64,000 bases of DNA, from contig NZ_CP039543.1 in NCBI RefSeq assembly GCF_013085545.1, forward strand, positions 1,612,001-1,676,000. The letters run 5' to 3'. Origin of the DNA: Oceanidesulfovibrio marinus (GTDB taxonomy: Bacteria; Desulfobacterota; Desulfovibrionia; Desulfovibrionales; Desulfovibrionaceae). Below, one piece after another: positions 1 to 8,967 of the stretch; positions within the stretch are counted from its first letter, which is position 1, and every line of letters begins with the position of its first letter. Both the position numbers and the translations under genes were made by a program. The notes below the pieces were generated by a model. The model had not been told where the DNA came from, ran no database searches, and was given only the letters and a program-made list of their open reading frames with translations.

Positions 1-831
1 AAAATCATGGGCGCAATGCAGGAAGTAACGCTCACGTCGCTCTCGGAGTTCCAGGGAGGCGAGGCCAGACCGGCGAGCGATCCAGGTTTCCCTGCCATCG
101 GCGCAACCGATCTGGACACGTACGAGAACAACCTGCTCGAAGTGATGCAGTTCGTCTTCAACCATGTGAAGTTCGACCCAAACAACCCTCTGGACCAGGC
201 CGTGCTGGCGGATTACGCCCAGTTGGGTGTCGTCCCCGGCAAGGAGTACGACCCGTCCGCAGTCGCCCAAATCGATGGTGCGCGCTTTCGCAAAGCCGCC
301 GACGGGTTCCGCCAATATGCGCTGGCCGCAATGCTTGATCCCGAAGTAACCGCGAGGATCACCCCGTTGATGTTCCAGCCCAAGGGACAAACAAGCCTGG
401 AGGCGATCTCCATTCTTTCCGTTGTCGGCCCTCTCGGCATACCTGTTCAGGAGGCGGCCTACCCGGCGTTGAGCACGGCCGACGGCCAGACCATGAACGC
501 GCTCAATGACTACGTCATCCGCATGAGCAAGGACGAGTTGCCTCCGGCCACAGCCTTCTGGTCCATGACCCTGTATGATACGGATAACGGGTTCTTCATT
601 CCCAATGACCGCAAAAAATACAGCGTGGGCGAGAACGCGGGCATGGAGCTGAACAAGGACGGCGGCATCGAGGTCCACATCGCGGCCGAGAAGCCCGAGG
701 GCGTGCCCGAAGCGAACTGGCTGCCTATCAACCGCAAGGACCAGAACCTGGACATCATCATGCGCATCTATGTGCCGGACCTGGAAAAGCTGAAGACCTG
801 GAAGGCGCCGAAAATCGAAAAAGCGTCTTAG
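1..831 (+). CDS. DUF1254/DUF1214 family protein, C-terminal part (cut by window edge)
   Basis: The frame is open to the left edge, so the N-terminus lies outside the window; an internal ATG is at 7. The visible 274 residues hold the end of a DUF1254 domain and a DUF1214 domain (roughly residues 160-260, with the aromatic-rich segment FWSMTLYDTDNGFF). Proteins of this family are usually about 450 residues with an N-terminal signal sequence, so about 40 percent is missing. The family's biochemical function is not established. The gene converges on the araC-type gene downstream. Family assignment is from recognised sequence features and is fairly secure. Confidence 0.75.
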   Translation, partial: KIMGAMQEVTLTSLSEFQGGEARPASDPGFPAIGATDLDTYENNLLEVMQFVFNHVKFDPNNPLDQAVLADYAQLGVVPGKEYDPSAVAQIDGARFRKAADGFRQYALAAMLDPEVTARITPLMFQPKGQTSLEAISILSVVGPLGIPVQEAAYPALSTADGQTMNALNDYVIRMSKDELPPATAFWSMTLYDTDNGFFIPNDRKKYSVGENAGMELNKDGGIEVHIAAEKPEGVPEANWLPINRKDQNLDIIMRIYVPDLEKLKTWKAPKIEKAS

Positions 832-955
832 CAAAAGCAACAGGGCCGCTTCCGCCACGCCATGCGCCAGGGTGATCATGGGCAGGCGGTCGCGGCATTT
901 GCCGAACCCCACGGGCCCCGTCGCGACACGGCACCAAGGCGTCTACCCTCGGGGG

Positions 956-1909
956 TCAGTTCCCCAGCTGCGCCGTCTCCAGCTGCGCCATCTGATGCAG
1001 CCGCTTGATGTCGCGCAGAGGCGGCGCGCCGAACAGCCGGCTGTACTCGCGGCTGAACTGCGACGCGCTCTCGTATCCCACCTGCAGCGCCGCGCTCGTG
1101 GCGTCCAGGTGATCCATGAGCATCAGCCGCCGCGCCTCGTGCAGCCGAATCCACTTCTGAAACTGCAAAGGGCTCATGGCCGTCAGCGCGCGGAAATGGT
1201 GGTGGAAGGACGACGTGCTCATCCCGGTGTGCGCGGCGAGATCGTCCACGCGCAGCTGTTGGGTGTAGTTCAGTTTCAGCCAGTCGATAGCCCGCGCGAT
1301 CTGATGGCTGTGGCTCCCTGCCGCGGCGATCTGCCGCAGCCGTGGCCCCTGACTCCCCACCAGCAGGCGGTAGGCGATCTCCCGCTGCACCAGAGGCGCA
1401 AGTATCGGTATGTCCTGCGGCGTATCGAGCAGATCGAGCAACCGCAGGAACGCGCCGAGCAACGGCAGCGACACCTCGCTGACAGCTATGCCGCGTTGTG
1501 CCTGCTGCGCCCGGGCCACGGGCAGGTTGCTGTCCACCATCAGCTGCGCGACCATCCGTAAATCGAGCTTCAACTTCAGCCCGAGGTACGGCGTCTCCTC
1601 GGTCGCCTCGGTCACCTGGGACACCACGGGCAACCCCACGGACGTAATCAGAGAATGGTGGGCGTCGTACCTGTACTCGTCTTCGCCCAGGAGCACGCGC
1701 TTGGCTCCCTGGGCCACCAGACAGATGCTCGGCTCGTGCATGTAGCTGGCCGGCTCCGTGGGCGCTGTGCATTTGTTAAGCCACAACCCGGGAACCGGCG
1801 TTTCCAGATGGCACTCTTTCCCTGTCAGCCGGCCCAGCTTTTCGGCCAGCGCACTGCGCGCGCCATTCAGGCCGTGGCCTTCCGGATATGGTATATACGA
1901 CTCGTGCAT
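956..1909 (-). CDS. AraC-family transcriptional regulator with N-terminal AraC_N cupin domain
   Basis: This is a 317-residue DNA-binding regulator. Residues about 25-190 match the AraC_N ligand-binding type (KLGRLTG near the start, then SICLVAQGAKRVLLGE). Residues about 205-305 form the double helix-turn-helix, including DDLAAHTGMSTSSFHHHFR and VGYESASQFSREYSRLFG. The start ATG has AAGGAGAG upstream. It is transcribed away from the MFS gene, with 484 bases between them, so it may control that transporter. Regulators of this subfamily often respond to small hydrophobic or aldehyde signals, but the ligand here is unknown. Confidence 0.88.
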   Translation of the reverse strand: MHESYIPYPEGHGLNGARSALAEKLGRLTGKECHLETPVPGLWLNKCTAPTEPASYMHEPSICLVAQGAKRVLLGEDEYRYDAHHSLITSVGLPVVSQVTEATEETPYLGLKLKLDLRMVAQLMVDSNLPVARAQQAQRGIAVSEVSLPLLGAFLRLLDLLDTPQDIPILAPLVQREIAYRLLVGSQGPRLRQIAAAGSHSHQIARAIDWLKLNYTQQLRVDDLAAHTGMSTSSFHHHFRALTAMSPLQFQKWIRLHEARRLMLMDHLDATSAALQVGYESASQFSREYSRLFGAPPLRDIKRLHQMAQLETAQLGN

Positions 1910-2393
1910 GCAAACTCTCCTTGCCCCTGTCCTTATATAAGCCTGCTCCCTTTGGGCAATACACTCACCGTGGATTTTGGGCTATCAGGCAAGAATTCGG
2001 CAGAATCAATCTATCATTTGTCGTCATGCCGGCATTAAAAAGCAACACGTACGAAAGTGCTCGGTGTTTTTCGGAATTGACTGCCCGCCCCCAGGCTGTA
2101 GGTTACGGGCTCGGCAAGAATGCGCCTTGAATCCGGCACACGATCACCACGATTACAGTCCACCATACGTAATGCGCAACGCACATGCGGACGCCGCGCT
2201 GTCCGGACCATTGGAGCAGGTGCGCCTGGCGTTGTGTTTTGTTGAGTACGAAGTCTTCAAAACGAGTATACTCTTTCGGCATGCCTCGTTTTTTTGCACA
2301 CCTTGGCATACAGGCGAAGGGCGTTCGCCATGCGCCGGCAGCAAGACGTCGTGAACACGGCCCTGCCCCGCTTCGCCTTACAGGATATTGATT
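1910..2393. other. 484-base divergent intergenic region
   Basis: This stretch holds the promoters of the divergent AraC regulator and MFS genes. A weak plus-strand candidate is TTGAGT (2242-2247) with TATACT (2267-2272), spaced 19 bases apart. No convincing reading frame, repeat or terminator was seen. Confidence 0.4.
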
Positions 2394-3632
2394 ATGTCTG
2401 CGGAAGAAATCCAGACGTCCAACAACAGCCGTTGGAGCCTGCCGGCGCTTCTGCCGCTCATGGGTGTTGTTTTCGCCTCCTTTCTGGTCATCGGCATGGC
2501 CATACCCGTGGTCCCGCTCTATGTATCGCACGGGCTCGGCCTCGGCACGTTCATGGTCGGCCTAGCTGTCAGCTGCGAGTTCGCCACGGCGCTGTTCTCG
2601 CGGATCTGGGCCGGACACCACGCCGACACCCGGGGGGCCAAGCGTACGGTGATCATAGGCTTGATAATGGGCGCCATCGCCGGCCTTCTCTACGTCGCCT
2701 CCTTGTCGCTGCTGTCCATGCAAGGCCTTTCGATCCTGGTCCTGCTCCTGGGCAGGGGGCTGCTCGGCGCAGCGGAAAGCTTCGTCATCACCGGCGCACT
2801 GAGTTGGGGCCTGGCAACCGCAGGCGTACAGAACGCCGGCAAGGTCATTGCCTGGCTCGGGACGGCTCTGTGGGCCGGCTTTGCGGCGGGCGCTCCGGCA
2901 GGCACAGCCCTTTACGACGACTATGGGTTCATTTCCATCGCCCTGGGCACGATCATCCTGCCGCTGCTGACCCTGCTCTTTGTCGTGCCGCTCACCGCAA
3001 AACAGGCCACGAATCGATCATCCAGCGCCCTGAAGGCGATGACCCAGGTCCTTGGCGTTGTCTGGCTTCCGGGCATCGGGTTGGCCCTGACTGCGGTGGG
3101 GTTCGGCGCCATCACCACGTTCGGCGCCCTGCTCTTTGCACATCGGGACTGGAGCTCAGCCTGGCTCGTTTTCACGTCGCTCAGCGTGGCCTTCATTCTT
3201 GGACGGATCCTGTTCGGCCATCTGCCGGACAAGCTCGGCGGCGCCCGCGTGGCTCTGGTCAGCGTTTTGGTCGAGGCCTTCGGCGTACTGCTGATCTGGC
3301 TTGCGCCGTCACCAACGCTGGTGTTCATCGGAGCAGCCTTCACTGGCCTGGGCTACTCCCTGGTCTACCCCGGCTTCGGCCTCGTGGCGGTTCATCTTGC
3401 ATCGCCGGAAAACTACGGGTTGGCCATGGGAACCTACACGGCGTTTCTCGATCTGTCCCTGGGGCTTGCGGGTCCGTCGCTTGGGCTCGTCGCGGCCCAC
3501 ACCGGACTGGGCTCGGTGTTCCTTGTCAGCGCAGTGGTCGTACTCTGCGCAACCCCCATCGCACTATATCTTCTGAAAACCAGGGCCGCAGTGCGTGCAA
3601 CCAGCCAGGAAGAACGCCTTGACAATGCCTGA
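2394..3632 (+). CDS. MFS transporter (YfcJ/YhhS-like)
   Basis: This is a 412-residue, 12-helix major facilitator protein of the inner membrane. The loop after helix 2 carries the MFS motif (GHHADTRGAKRTVIIG), and the first helices resemble the E. coli YhhS/YfcJ group of putative efflux proteins. The ATG at 2394 is preferred over an in-frame TTG at 2388 because AGGA lies 8 bases upstream of it. The divergent AraC-type gene is its probable regulator. The substrate cannot be told from sequence; sugar or drug export is usual for relatives. Confidence 0.85.
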   Translation: MSAEEIQTSNNSRWSLPALLPLMGVVFASFLVIGMAIPVVPLYVSHGLGLGTFMVGLAVSCEFATALFSRIWAGHHADTRGAKRTVIIGLIMGAIAGLLYVASLSLLSMQGLSILVLLLGRGLLGAAESFVITGALSWGLATAGVQNAGKVIAWLGTALWAGFAAGAPAGTALYDDYGFISIALGTIILPLLTLLFVVPLTAKQATNRSSSALKAMTQVLGVVWLPGIGLALTAVGFGAITTFGALLFAHRDWSSAWLVFTSLSVAFILGRILFGHLPDKLGGARVALVSVLVEAFGVLLIWLAPSPTLVFIGAAFTGLGYSLVYPGFGLVAVHLASPENYGLAMGTYTAFLDLSLGLAGPSLGLVAAHTGLGSVFLVSAVVVLCATPIALYLLKTRAAVRATSQEERLDNA

Positions 3633-3761
3633 CACTCAATAAAAAACGCCTGAAGCGGCCGCGCCGAGCAGGAGAGGCTTCTTGAAAACCCGGCCATGGC
3701 CCTCCCAGACGTTCTGAAACAACGCGTCCCACATATCGCGAGACTCTGGAGGACAACCGAC

Positions 3762-4175
3762 ATGGAAGTTATAAAGAACGGCTCGCAGGCCTCGATCGAG
3801 GGGCCGTCCGAATGGTTCACCGGCACGGTGCGCATCGACCCGCTGTTCATGAAGGCGGATGAGCCCTCGCGCGTGACCGGCGCCGCCGTCACCTTCGAGC
3901 CCGGCGCGCGCACGGCCTGGCACACCCATCCCCTGGGCCAGACTCTGATCGTCACGGCCGGAGCAGGGCTGGTGCAGCTTGACGGCGGCCCTATCGAGAA
4001 CATCCGCCCTGGCGACGTGGTCCGCATCGCCCCGCATGAAAAGCACTGGCACGGCGCCGCCCCGGCCACGGCCATGACGCACATCGCCATCCAGGAGGAG
4101 CTCAACGGCTCCACCGGCGAGTGGCTGGAGAAGGTGAGCGACGAGCAGTACCCGTCCGCTCTTGACCTCAGATAG
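3762..4175 (+). CDS. Small cupin protein resembling cupin-type hydroxynitrile lyases
   Basis: This is a 137-residue single-domain cupin. The start is ATG 3762, which has a GGAGG site 10 bases upstream; an in-frame ATG at 3696 lacks such a site. Cupin motif 1 ([15 protein letters not shown]) and motif 2 ([19 protein letters not shown]) supply His, His, Gln and His metal ligands. From memory, the overall sequence ([22 protein letters not shown]) is strikingly like the Mn-dependent cupin hydroxynitrile lyases of Granulicella and Acidobacterium. That activity may be a side reaction, and the physiological role of the family is unclear. It stands alone between the MFS and aldo-keto reductase genes. 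Confidence 0.8.
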   Translation: MEVIKNGSQASIEGPSEWFTGTVRIDPLFMKADEPSRVTGAAVTFEPGARTAWHTHPLGQTLIVTAGAGLVQLDGGPIENIRPGDVVRIAPHEKHWHGAAPATAMTHIAIQEELNGSTGEWLEKVSDEQYPSALDLR

Positions 4176-4396
4176 GCTGCGGCCGAGCAAGTCGCGCACA
4201 GGCCGTCGGTATAACCGTGCCGACGGTGTCGATTACGCCGCATCCGACATTTTTCTGTGACGTTGTGGAGAATCGGGCAAAAATCAAGCAGGAATATGCG
4301 TTCCCTGCTCCTGTCGCTTCGAGTATCAATCAAGGCTGCTGTGATGGACCAGCCGCCTGACGTATCAAGCCCTCTGCACAACGAAGGAGAAGTACA

Positions 4397-5599
4397 ATGC
4401 TTTACAGAACCATGCCCAAAAACGGAGACCAGCTCTCTATTCTCGGATTCGGATGCATGCGCCTGCCCGTGGCGGATGGCGCCATCGATGAACCGCGGGC
4501 CATCGCCCAGATCCGCAGCGCCATAGACAGCGGCGTCAACTATCTGGACACGGCCTGGCCCTACCACGACGGCGAAAGCGAGCCCCTGCTCGGCAAGGCG
4601 CTGAAAGACGGCTATCGCGAGAAGGTCAAGATCGCCACGAAGCTGCCAACGTGGCTGGTCAAGACCCGCGACGATATGGATAAGCTCCTGAACGCCCAGC
4701 TGAAAAAACTGGGAGTCGACCAGATCGACTACTACCTGATCCACGCCTTGCACGGCGCCTCGTGGGACTCCATGAATGCGCTCGGCGTCCGCGACTTCCT
4801 GGACAAGGCCCAACAAGACGGCCGCATCGTCAACGCCGGCTTCTCCTTCCATGGATTGGCCGAGGACTTTGTGCGCATCATCGACGCCTACGACTGGACA
4901 TTCTGCCAGATCCAGTACAACTACCTGGACGAGGAGTTCCAGGCAGGCACCAAAGGGCTGCAGTATGCCGCATCCAAGGGTATAGGCGTGATCATCATGG
5001 AACCTCTGCGCGGCGGCAACCTGGGTCTTCCCACACCGCCCCCGGCTGTTGCTGAGATCTGGGACGAGGCCGCAACAAAACGTACACCTGTGGAGTGGGC
5101 CCTTCGCTGGGTCTGGAACCACCCGGAAGTCACGGTGGTGCTCTCGGGCATGAACGAGGAAGCACACATCGAGCAGAACCTGGCTATTGCCGACAAGGCT
5201 GAAGCGAACTCCCTCACCCGGGAGGAGCTGAACCTAGTGGACCGCGCCAGGAAAAAGTACCAGGAGCTGATGCAGGTTGGCTGCACCGGCTGCGCCTACT
5301 GTCTGCCCTGCCCTATGGGCGTCCAGATTCCCAAGTGCTTCGACTTCTACAACCGGATGCACATGTTTGGGGACGAGAACCGGGCGAAGTACATGTACGT
5401 CGCCTTTGTAAGCGGCCTGACCAGCAACGAGGACCCCGGTTTTGCCTCCCAGTGCGTTGCCTGCGGCGAGTGCCTGGAGAAGTGTCCGCAGGGAATTCAA
5501 GTTCCAGATATGCTTGAAAAAGTTGCCGCGGAAATGGAAGGACCGGACATCCAGGAGCGCCTCGCCATGGTTGAAGCGCATTTGAGAGCCAACCCCTAG
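4397..5599 (+). CDS. Aldo/keto reductase with C-terminal [4Fe-4S] clusters (COG1453 type)
   Basis: This is a 400-residue cytoplasmic oxidoreductase. Residues 1-280 form the aldo-keto reductase barrel (FGCMRLPV, NYLDTAWPYHDGESE with the Asp/Tyr catalytic elements, then KVKIATKLPTW). Residues about 297-390 add two ferredoxin-like cysteine clusters, CTGCAYCLPCP and CVACGECLEKCP. The fusion suggests electrons pass between NAD(P)H or ferredoxin and an organic carbonyl. AAGGAGAAG precedes the start. It is followed by a perfect inverted repeat and then the lar genes, but no functional link to those is evident. Substrate unknown. Confidence 0.88.
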   Translation: MLYRTMPKNGDQLSILGFGCMRLPVADGAIDEPRAIAQIRSAIDSGVNYLDTAWPYHDGESEPLLGKALKDGYREKVKIATKLPTWLVKTRDDMDKLLNAQLKKLGVDQIDYYLIHALHGASWDSMNALGVRDFLDKAQQDGRIVNAGFSFHGLAEDFVRIIDAYDWTFCQIQYNYLDEEFQAGTKGLQYAASKGIGVIIMEPLRGGNLGLPTPPPAVAEIWDEAATKRTPVEWALRWVWNHPEVTVVLSGMNEEAHIEQNLAIADKAEANSLTREELNLVDRARKKYQELMQVGCTGCAYCLPCPMGVQIPKCFDFYNRMHMFGDENRAKYMYVAFVSGLTSNEDPGFASQCVACGECLEKCPQGIQVPDMLEKVAAEMEGPDIQERLAMVEAHLRANP

Positions 5600-5609
5600 C
5601 CGCTGTTTT

Positions 5610-5647
5610 GGATTAGACGACGCGTATACGGGCGCGTCGTCTAATCC
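5610..5647. repeat. Perfect 15-bp inverted repeat (hairpin) after the aldo-keto reductase gene
   Basis: Arms 5610-5624 (GGATTAGACGACGCG) and 5633-5647 are exact reverse complements around an 8-base loop. No T-tract follows, so it is either an unusual terminator or a protein-binding or RNA-stability element in front of larC. Confidence 0.6.
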
Positions 5648-5722
5648 TGACGATTCCAAGCCCGAGCTTTTTTCCGTGATATGGCCCCACTCCCAAAAAA
5701 CCAACCGCACCCCATTTCTTCC

Positions 5723-7174
5723 ATGAAAATACTGTACTACGACTGCTTCGCCGGCATCAGCGGCGACATGAATCTGGCTGCGATGATCGACCTGGGCGTG
5801 GAGCCCGAGTATCTGCGGTCCGCGCTCTCCAAGCTCGGGCTGGACCACGAGTTCGAGCTCAAGGTATCCGCCGACTCCCGCCACGGCATCTGTGGCACGC
5901 GCGTGGACGTGGAGCTGAAAAACCAGGACAGCGCACATGATCACAATCATCATGGGCACGAGCACGGCCACGGGGATGCGCATGAGCACGGGCATCATGA
6001 CCACGATCACAACCACGGTCATGAGTACGGTCACGAACATCACGGCCACTCCCATGGACATGGCCACGAGCACGCGGCGCATGCGCCGGACCATCCGCAC
6101 AGCCATGCAGATCATGACCATGTCCAACATTCTGGACACGAGCACGGACATGACCATGTCCATGATTCTGGACACACGCACGGCCATGCGCATTGTCATC
6201 ATGGGCATGCGGCCCATCGCAACCTCGCGGATATCGAGGCGATCATCATGGCCAGCACACTCGCCGATGCGATCAAGGAGACCAGCCTGGCCATCTTCCG
6301 CAAGGTAGCGCAGGCCGAGTCGAAGGTGCACGGCAAGCCCATCGACGAGGTTCATTTTCACGAGGTCGGCGCCACGGACTCCATCGTGGACATCGTGGGC
6401 GCGGCCATCTGCCTGCACCGGCTGGGCGTGGACGCGGTGTGGGCCTCCCCGGTGGAGCTGGGCGGCGGTTTTGTCCGCTGCGCGCACGGGCTGATCCCGG
6501 TGCCTGCGCCGGCAACCATTGAGATCCTTCATGGAGTTCCGACCACCCGCGGCAAGGTGCAACAGGAAACCACCACGCCCACGGGCGCGGCCATCCTCGC
6601 CGCTCTGGTGGAGAAGTTCATTGATTCTCCTGAAATGATTACGGAAAAAACAGCCTATGGCATCGGCCACCGGGAATCCGAGATTCCCAACGCCCTGCGC
6701 GTCCACCTGGCCGAGGCTGCTCTCCCCGAAACTTCCGAATCCGGGGCCAACGCGCGTCTTCTGCAGTGCAATATCGACGACATGACGGCCGAGATGCTGG
6801 GCGCGGCCATGGACTTGCTGATGGAGAAAGGCGCCAGGGACGTACACTTCACGGCCATCCAGATGAAGAAGAACCGGCCGGGCACCTGCCTCTCGCTGCT
6901 CTGCGATGAGGCGGACGAGGCGCGCTTCAAGGAGCTGCTCTTCCGCCACACGACCACCCTGGGAATCAAGAGCATCCGTCTGCACAAGACCGCGCTGGAT
7001 ATCTCCTTCGAGCAGCTGGACACGCCGCTGGGCAGCGTGACCATGAAGAACGCCATCCTGGACGGGCGGATCATCCGATCCAAACCGGAGCTGGAGGAGT
7101 GCCGGGATATCGCCCGGCGCAACGACATGCCCCTGTCCGAGGTCTACGCCGTCATCGAGAAGTCCAGGAAGTAG
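5723..7174 (+). CDS. larC: LarC, nickel insertion enzyme for nickel-pincer cofactor, with long His-rich insert
   Basis: LarC inserts nickel, with CTP, into the sulfurised pyridinium mononucleotide to complete the nickel-pincer cofactor. This copy is a continuous 483-residue frame, unlike Lactiplantibacillus plantarum, where larC1 and larC2 are joined by frameshifting. The N-terminus MKILYYDCFAGISGDM and the segment VHFHEVGATDSIVDIVGA are hallmark LarC (DUF111) sequences. Residues about 72-167 are a low-complexity insert with about 43 histidines, mostly as H-G/D/E-H units. The insert probably binds or stores nickel. The start is ATG 5723, chosen because it opens the conserved N-terminus; an in-frame ATG at 5681 is less likely. 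larE follows after 8 bases. Confidence 0.95.
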   Translation: MKILYYDCFAGISGDMNLAAMIDLGVEPEYLRSALSKLGLDHEFELKVSADSRHGICGTRVDVELKNQDSAHDHNHHGHEHGHGDAHEHGHHDHDHNHGHEYGHEHHGHSHGHGHEHAAHAPDHPHSHADHDHVQHSGHEHGHDHVHDSGHTHGHAHCHHGHAAHRNLADIEAIIMASTLADAIKETSLAIFRKVAQAESKVHGKPIDEVHFHEVGATDSIVDIVGAAICLHRLGVDAVWASPVELGGGFVRCAHGLIPVPAPATIEILHGVPTTRGKVQQETTTPTGAAILAALVEKFIDSPEMITEKTAYGIGHRESEIPNALRVHLAEAALPETSESGANARLLQCNIDDMTAEMLGAAMDLLMEKGARDVHFTAIQMKKNRPGTCLSLLCDEADEARFKELLFRHTTTLGIKSIRLHKTALDISFEQLDTPLGSVTMKNAILDGRIIRSKPELEECRDIARRNDMPLSEVYAVIEKSRK

Positions 7175-7182
7175 CCGCTATT

Positions 7183-7998
7183 ATGTCGCAATCCGATCAC
7201 AATCCGGACGCCAGGTACAAGAGCCTGCTCCAATCATTGCGCGAGATGGACGCCGCCGTGGTCGCCTTCTCGGGCGGGCTGGACAGCACGTTCCTGCTCC
7301 ACGCCGCGCGCCAGGCCCTGCAGGACAATGTCCTGGCCGTGACGCTCGCCACACCGTACATGTCAAAAGCCGAGATCGAAGAAGCAAAGTGCGCGGCCCG
7401 TGCGATGGGCGCGCGCCACGAGATAATCGAGCTGCCCTTCCCGGAGTCCATCCGCACCAACCCGGCGGACCGCTGCTACCTCTGCAAGCACAGCCTGTTC
7501 TCGCATCTCATGGAAATGGCACGCAAAAAAGGCATCGGACACGTGCTGGACGGCACCAACCTCGATGACCTGGGCGACTACCGGCCCGGCCTCAAGGCAT
7601 TGCGCGAGCTCGGCGTGGAAAGCCCGCTCCTCGCCGCCGGGCTGAGCAAGCAGGACCTGCGGACTCTGGCCCGGGCCCATGGCCTGGACGTCTGGGACAA
7701 GCCGGCTGCAGCGTGCCTGCTCACGCGCATCCCGCACGACACGCGCGTGGACGAGGACGAGCTCAGACGCATCGAGCAGGCCGAGCTCTTCCTCAAGGAT
7801 ATCGGCTTTTCAGCAGTGCGGCTGCGCAGCCACGATGATATCGCGCGCATCGAGGTGCCGCCCGAACAGGTGGCCGAGGTGGTACGGGCCAACGCGGAGC
7901 ACGGCATTGACAAACGGCTCAAGGAGCTGGGCTATCGCCACGTCACCGTGGACCTGGCCGGCTACCGCATGGGCAGCCTGAACAAAAACGGGACGTAA
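7183..7998 (+). CDS. larE: LarE, ATP-dependent sacrificial sulfur transferase
   Basis: LarE activates the carboxylates of the pyridinium dicarboxylate mononucleotide with ATP and donates sulfur. The 271-residue protein has the PP-loop motif SGGLDS at residues 30-35, a CYLC pair at 98-101 and a cysteine at 178 (AACLLTRIP). That last cysteine lies where L. plantarum LarE has Cys176, which gives up its own sulfur. It begins 8 bases after larC and is followed by a strong hairpin repeat before larB. The three genes form the full biosynthetic set (B, C and E). Confidence 0.93.
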   Translation: MSQSDHNPDARYKSLLQSLREMDAAVVAFSGGLDSTFLLHAARQALQDNVLAVTLATPYMSKAEIEEAKCAARAMGARHEIIELPFPESIRTNPADRCYLCKHSLFSHLMEMARKKGIGHVLDGTNLDDLGDYRPGLKALRELGVESPLLAAGLSKQDLRTLARAHGLDVWDKPAAACLLTRIPHDTRVDEDELRRIEQAELFLKDIGFSAVRLRSHDDIARIEVPPEQVAEVVRANAEHGIDKRLKELGYRHVTVDLAGYRMGSLNKNGT

Positions 7999-8082
7999 CC
8001 TTTCTATGTTTTTCCATTTATCCGCATCGTTTGTCGCTCCCCGCATCTGTCCCAGGCCTTTTCGATTCCGCGCTCATAAGCC

Positions 8083-8165
8083 CGTTAAAAAGTTCTGGAA
8101 GGGGGAGCGCGAGGGGGAAAGCTTCTTTCAAGAAGTTTCCCCCTCGCATACCTTTTTCAACCTCA
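8083..8165. repeat. GC/T-rich palindromic intergenic repeat between larE and larB
   Basis: The core hairpin pairs 8109-8120 (GCGAGGGGGAAA) with 8136-8147, and an inner stem pairs 8122-8127 with 8130-8135. It is flanked by AAAAAG on the left and CTTTTT on the right, so it could end transcription in either direction. The element has the look of the dispersed palindromes common between Desulfovibrio genes. It may reduce larB expression relative to larCE. Confidence 0.6.
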
Positions 8166-8187
8166 AGTAAAACAAGCTGTTTAAACA

Positions 8188-8967
8188 ATGGACGCACACG
8201 ATACTTTGCGGCGGCTGCTGACGGAAATCCGCGACGGCAACCTGGACGTGGACAAGGGAATGGAGCAGCTGCGCGACTTCCCGGTGATGGACATCGGTCA
8301 CACTAAGATCGATCTGCACCGGGCCTTGCGCAACGGCTTTCCCGAGGTGATTTACGGTGAAGGCAAGACGCCCGAGCAGATCGGCGAGATTTTCGAGCGC
8401 ATGGGCGAGCACGCCAACGTCCTGGGCACGCGCGTTTCGCCCGAGGCCGCGGCGCATGTGCAGTCCATCTGCCCGGATGTTCTGTACAACGCCCTGGCGC
8501 GGACCCTGACCTGTGCGCGGCATGAGATCGACTACCGCGAGGGCGAGGTCGTCATCGTCACGGCCGGGACCTCGGACCTGCCTGTGGCCGAGGAGGCGCG
8601 CGTTACCTGCGAGATGCTCGGCAGCCATGCGCGGGTGATTTCCGACGTGGGCGTGGCTGGCATCCACCGGCTCCTGGACCGGCTGGACGACATCCGCCCT
8701 GCGCAGGTAATCATCGTGGTGGCGGGCATGGAAGGCGCGCTGGCCAGCGTCATCGGCGGGCTCGTCTCCCAACCCATCGTGGCCGTGCCCACCTCGGTCG
8801 GCTACGGCGCCTCGCTCTCCGGCTTCACCGCGCTCATGGGCATGCTCACCTCCTGCGCCAGCGGCGTCACCGTGGTGAACATCGACAACGGCTTCGGCGC
8901 GGCCTGCGCGGCCTGCAAGATCACCAAGCTCGTTGCCTCCCTGTCTGACGGCAAGAGCCAGGCATAA
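8188..8967 (+). CDS. larB: LarB, carboxylase/hydrolase of nickel-pincer cofactor biosynthesis
   Basis: LarB carboxylates nicotinic acid adenine dinucleotide and hydrolyses it to the pyridinium dicarboxylate mononucleotide, the first step of cofactor synthesis. The 259-residue protein has the LarB N-terminal region and a C-terminal AIR-carboxylase-like domain (residues about 120-255: VVIVTAGTSDLPVAEEA, VVAGMEGALASVIGGLV, VPTSVGYGAS). It follows larE across a palindromic repeat and ends at a hairpin shared with the convergent lrgB. No larA lies next to it; a LarA homolog is at 34573-35850. Confidence 0.93.
   Translation: MDAHDTLRRLLTEIRDGNLDVDKGMEQLRDFPVMDIGHTKIDLHRALRNGFPEVIYGEGKTPEQIGEIFERMGEHANVLGTRVSPEAAAHVQSICPDVLYNALARTLTCARHEIDYREGEVVIVTAGTSDLPVAEEARVTCEMLGSHARVISDVGVAGIHRLLDRLDDIRPAQVIIVVAGMEGALASVIGGLVSQPIVAVPTSVGYGASLSGFTALMGMLTSCASGVTVVNIDNGFGAACAACKITKLVASLSDGKSQA

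Noticed and set aside
3434-5167. A 577-codon minus-strand frame across the cupin and aldo-keto reductase genes
   Set aside because: It overlaps recognised genes on the other strand and lacks any recognisable motif.
5234-6985. A 583-codon minus-strand frame opposite larC
   Set aside because: It is the antisense of the His-rich repeat region of larC (giving Met/Val-rich runs) and has no ribosome site or domain.
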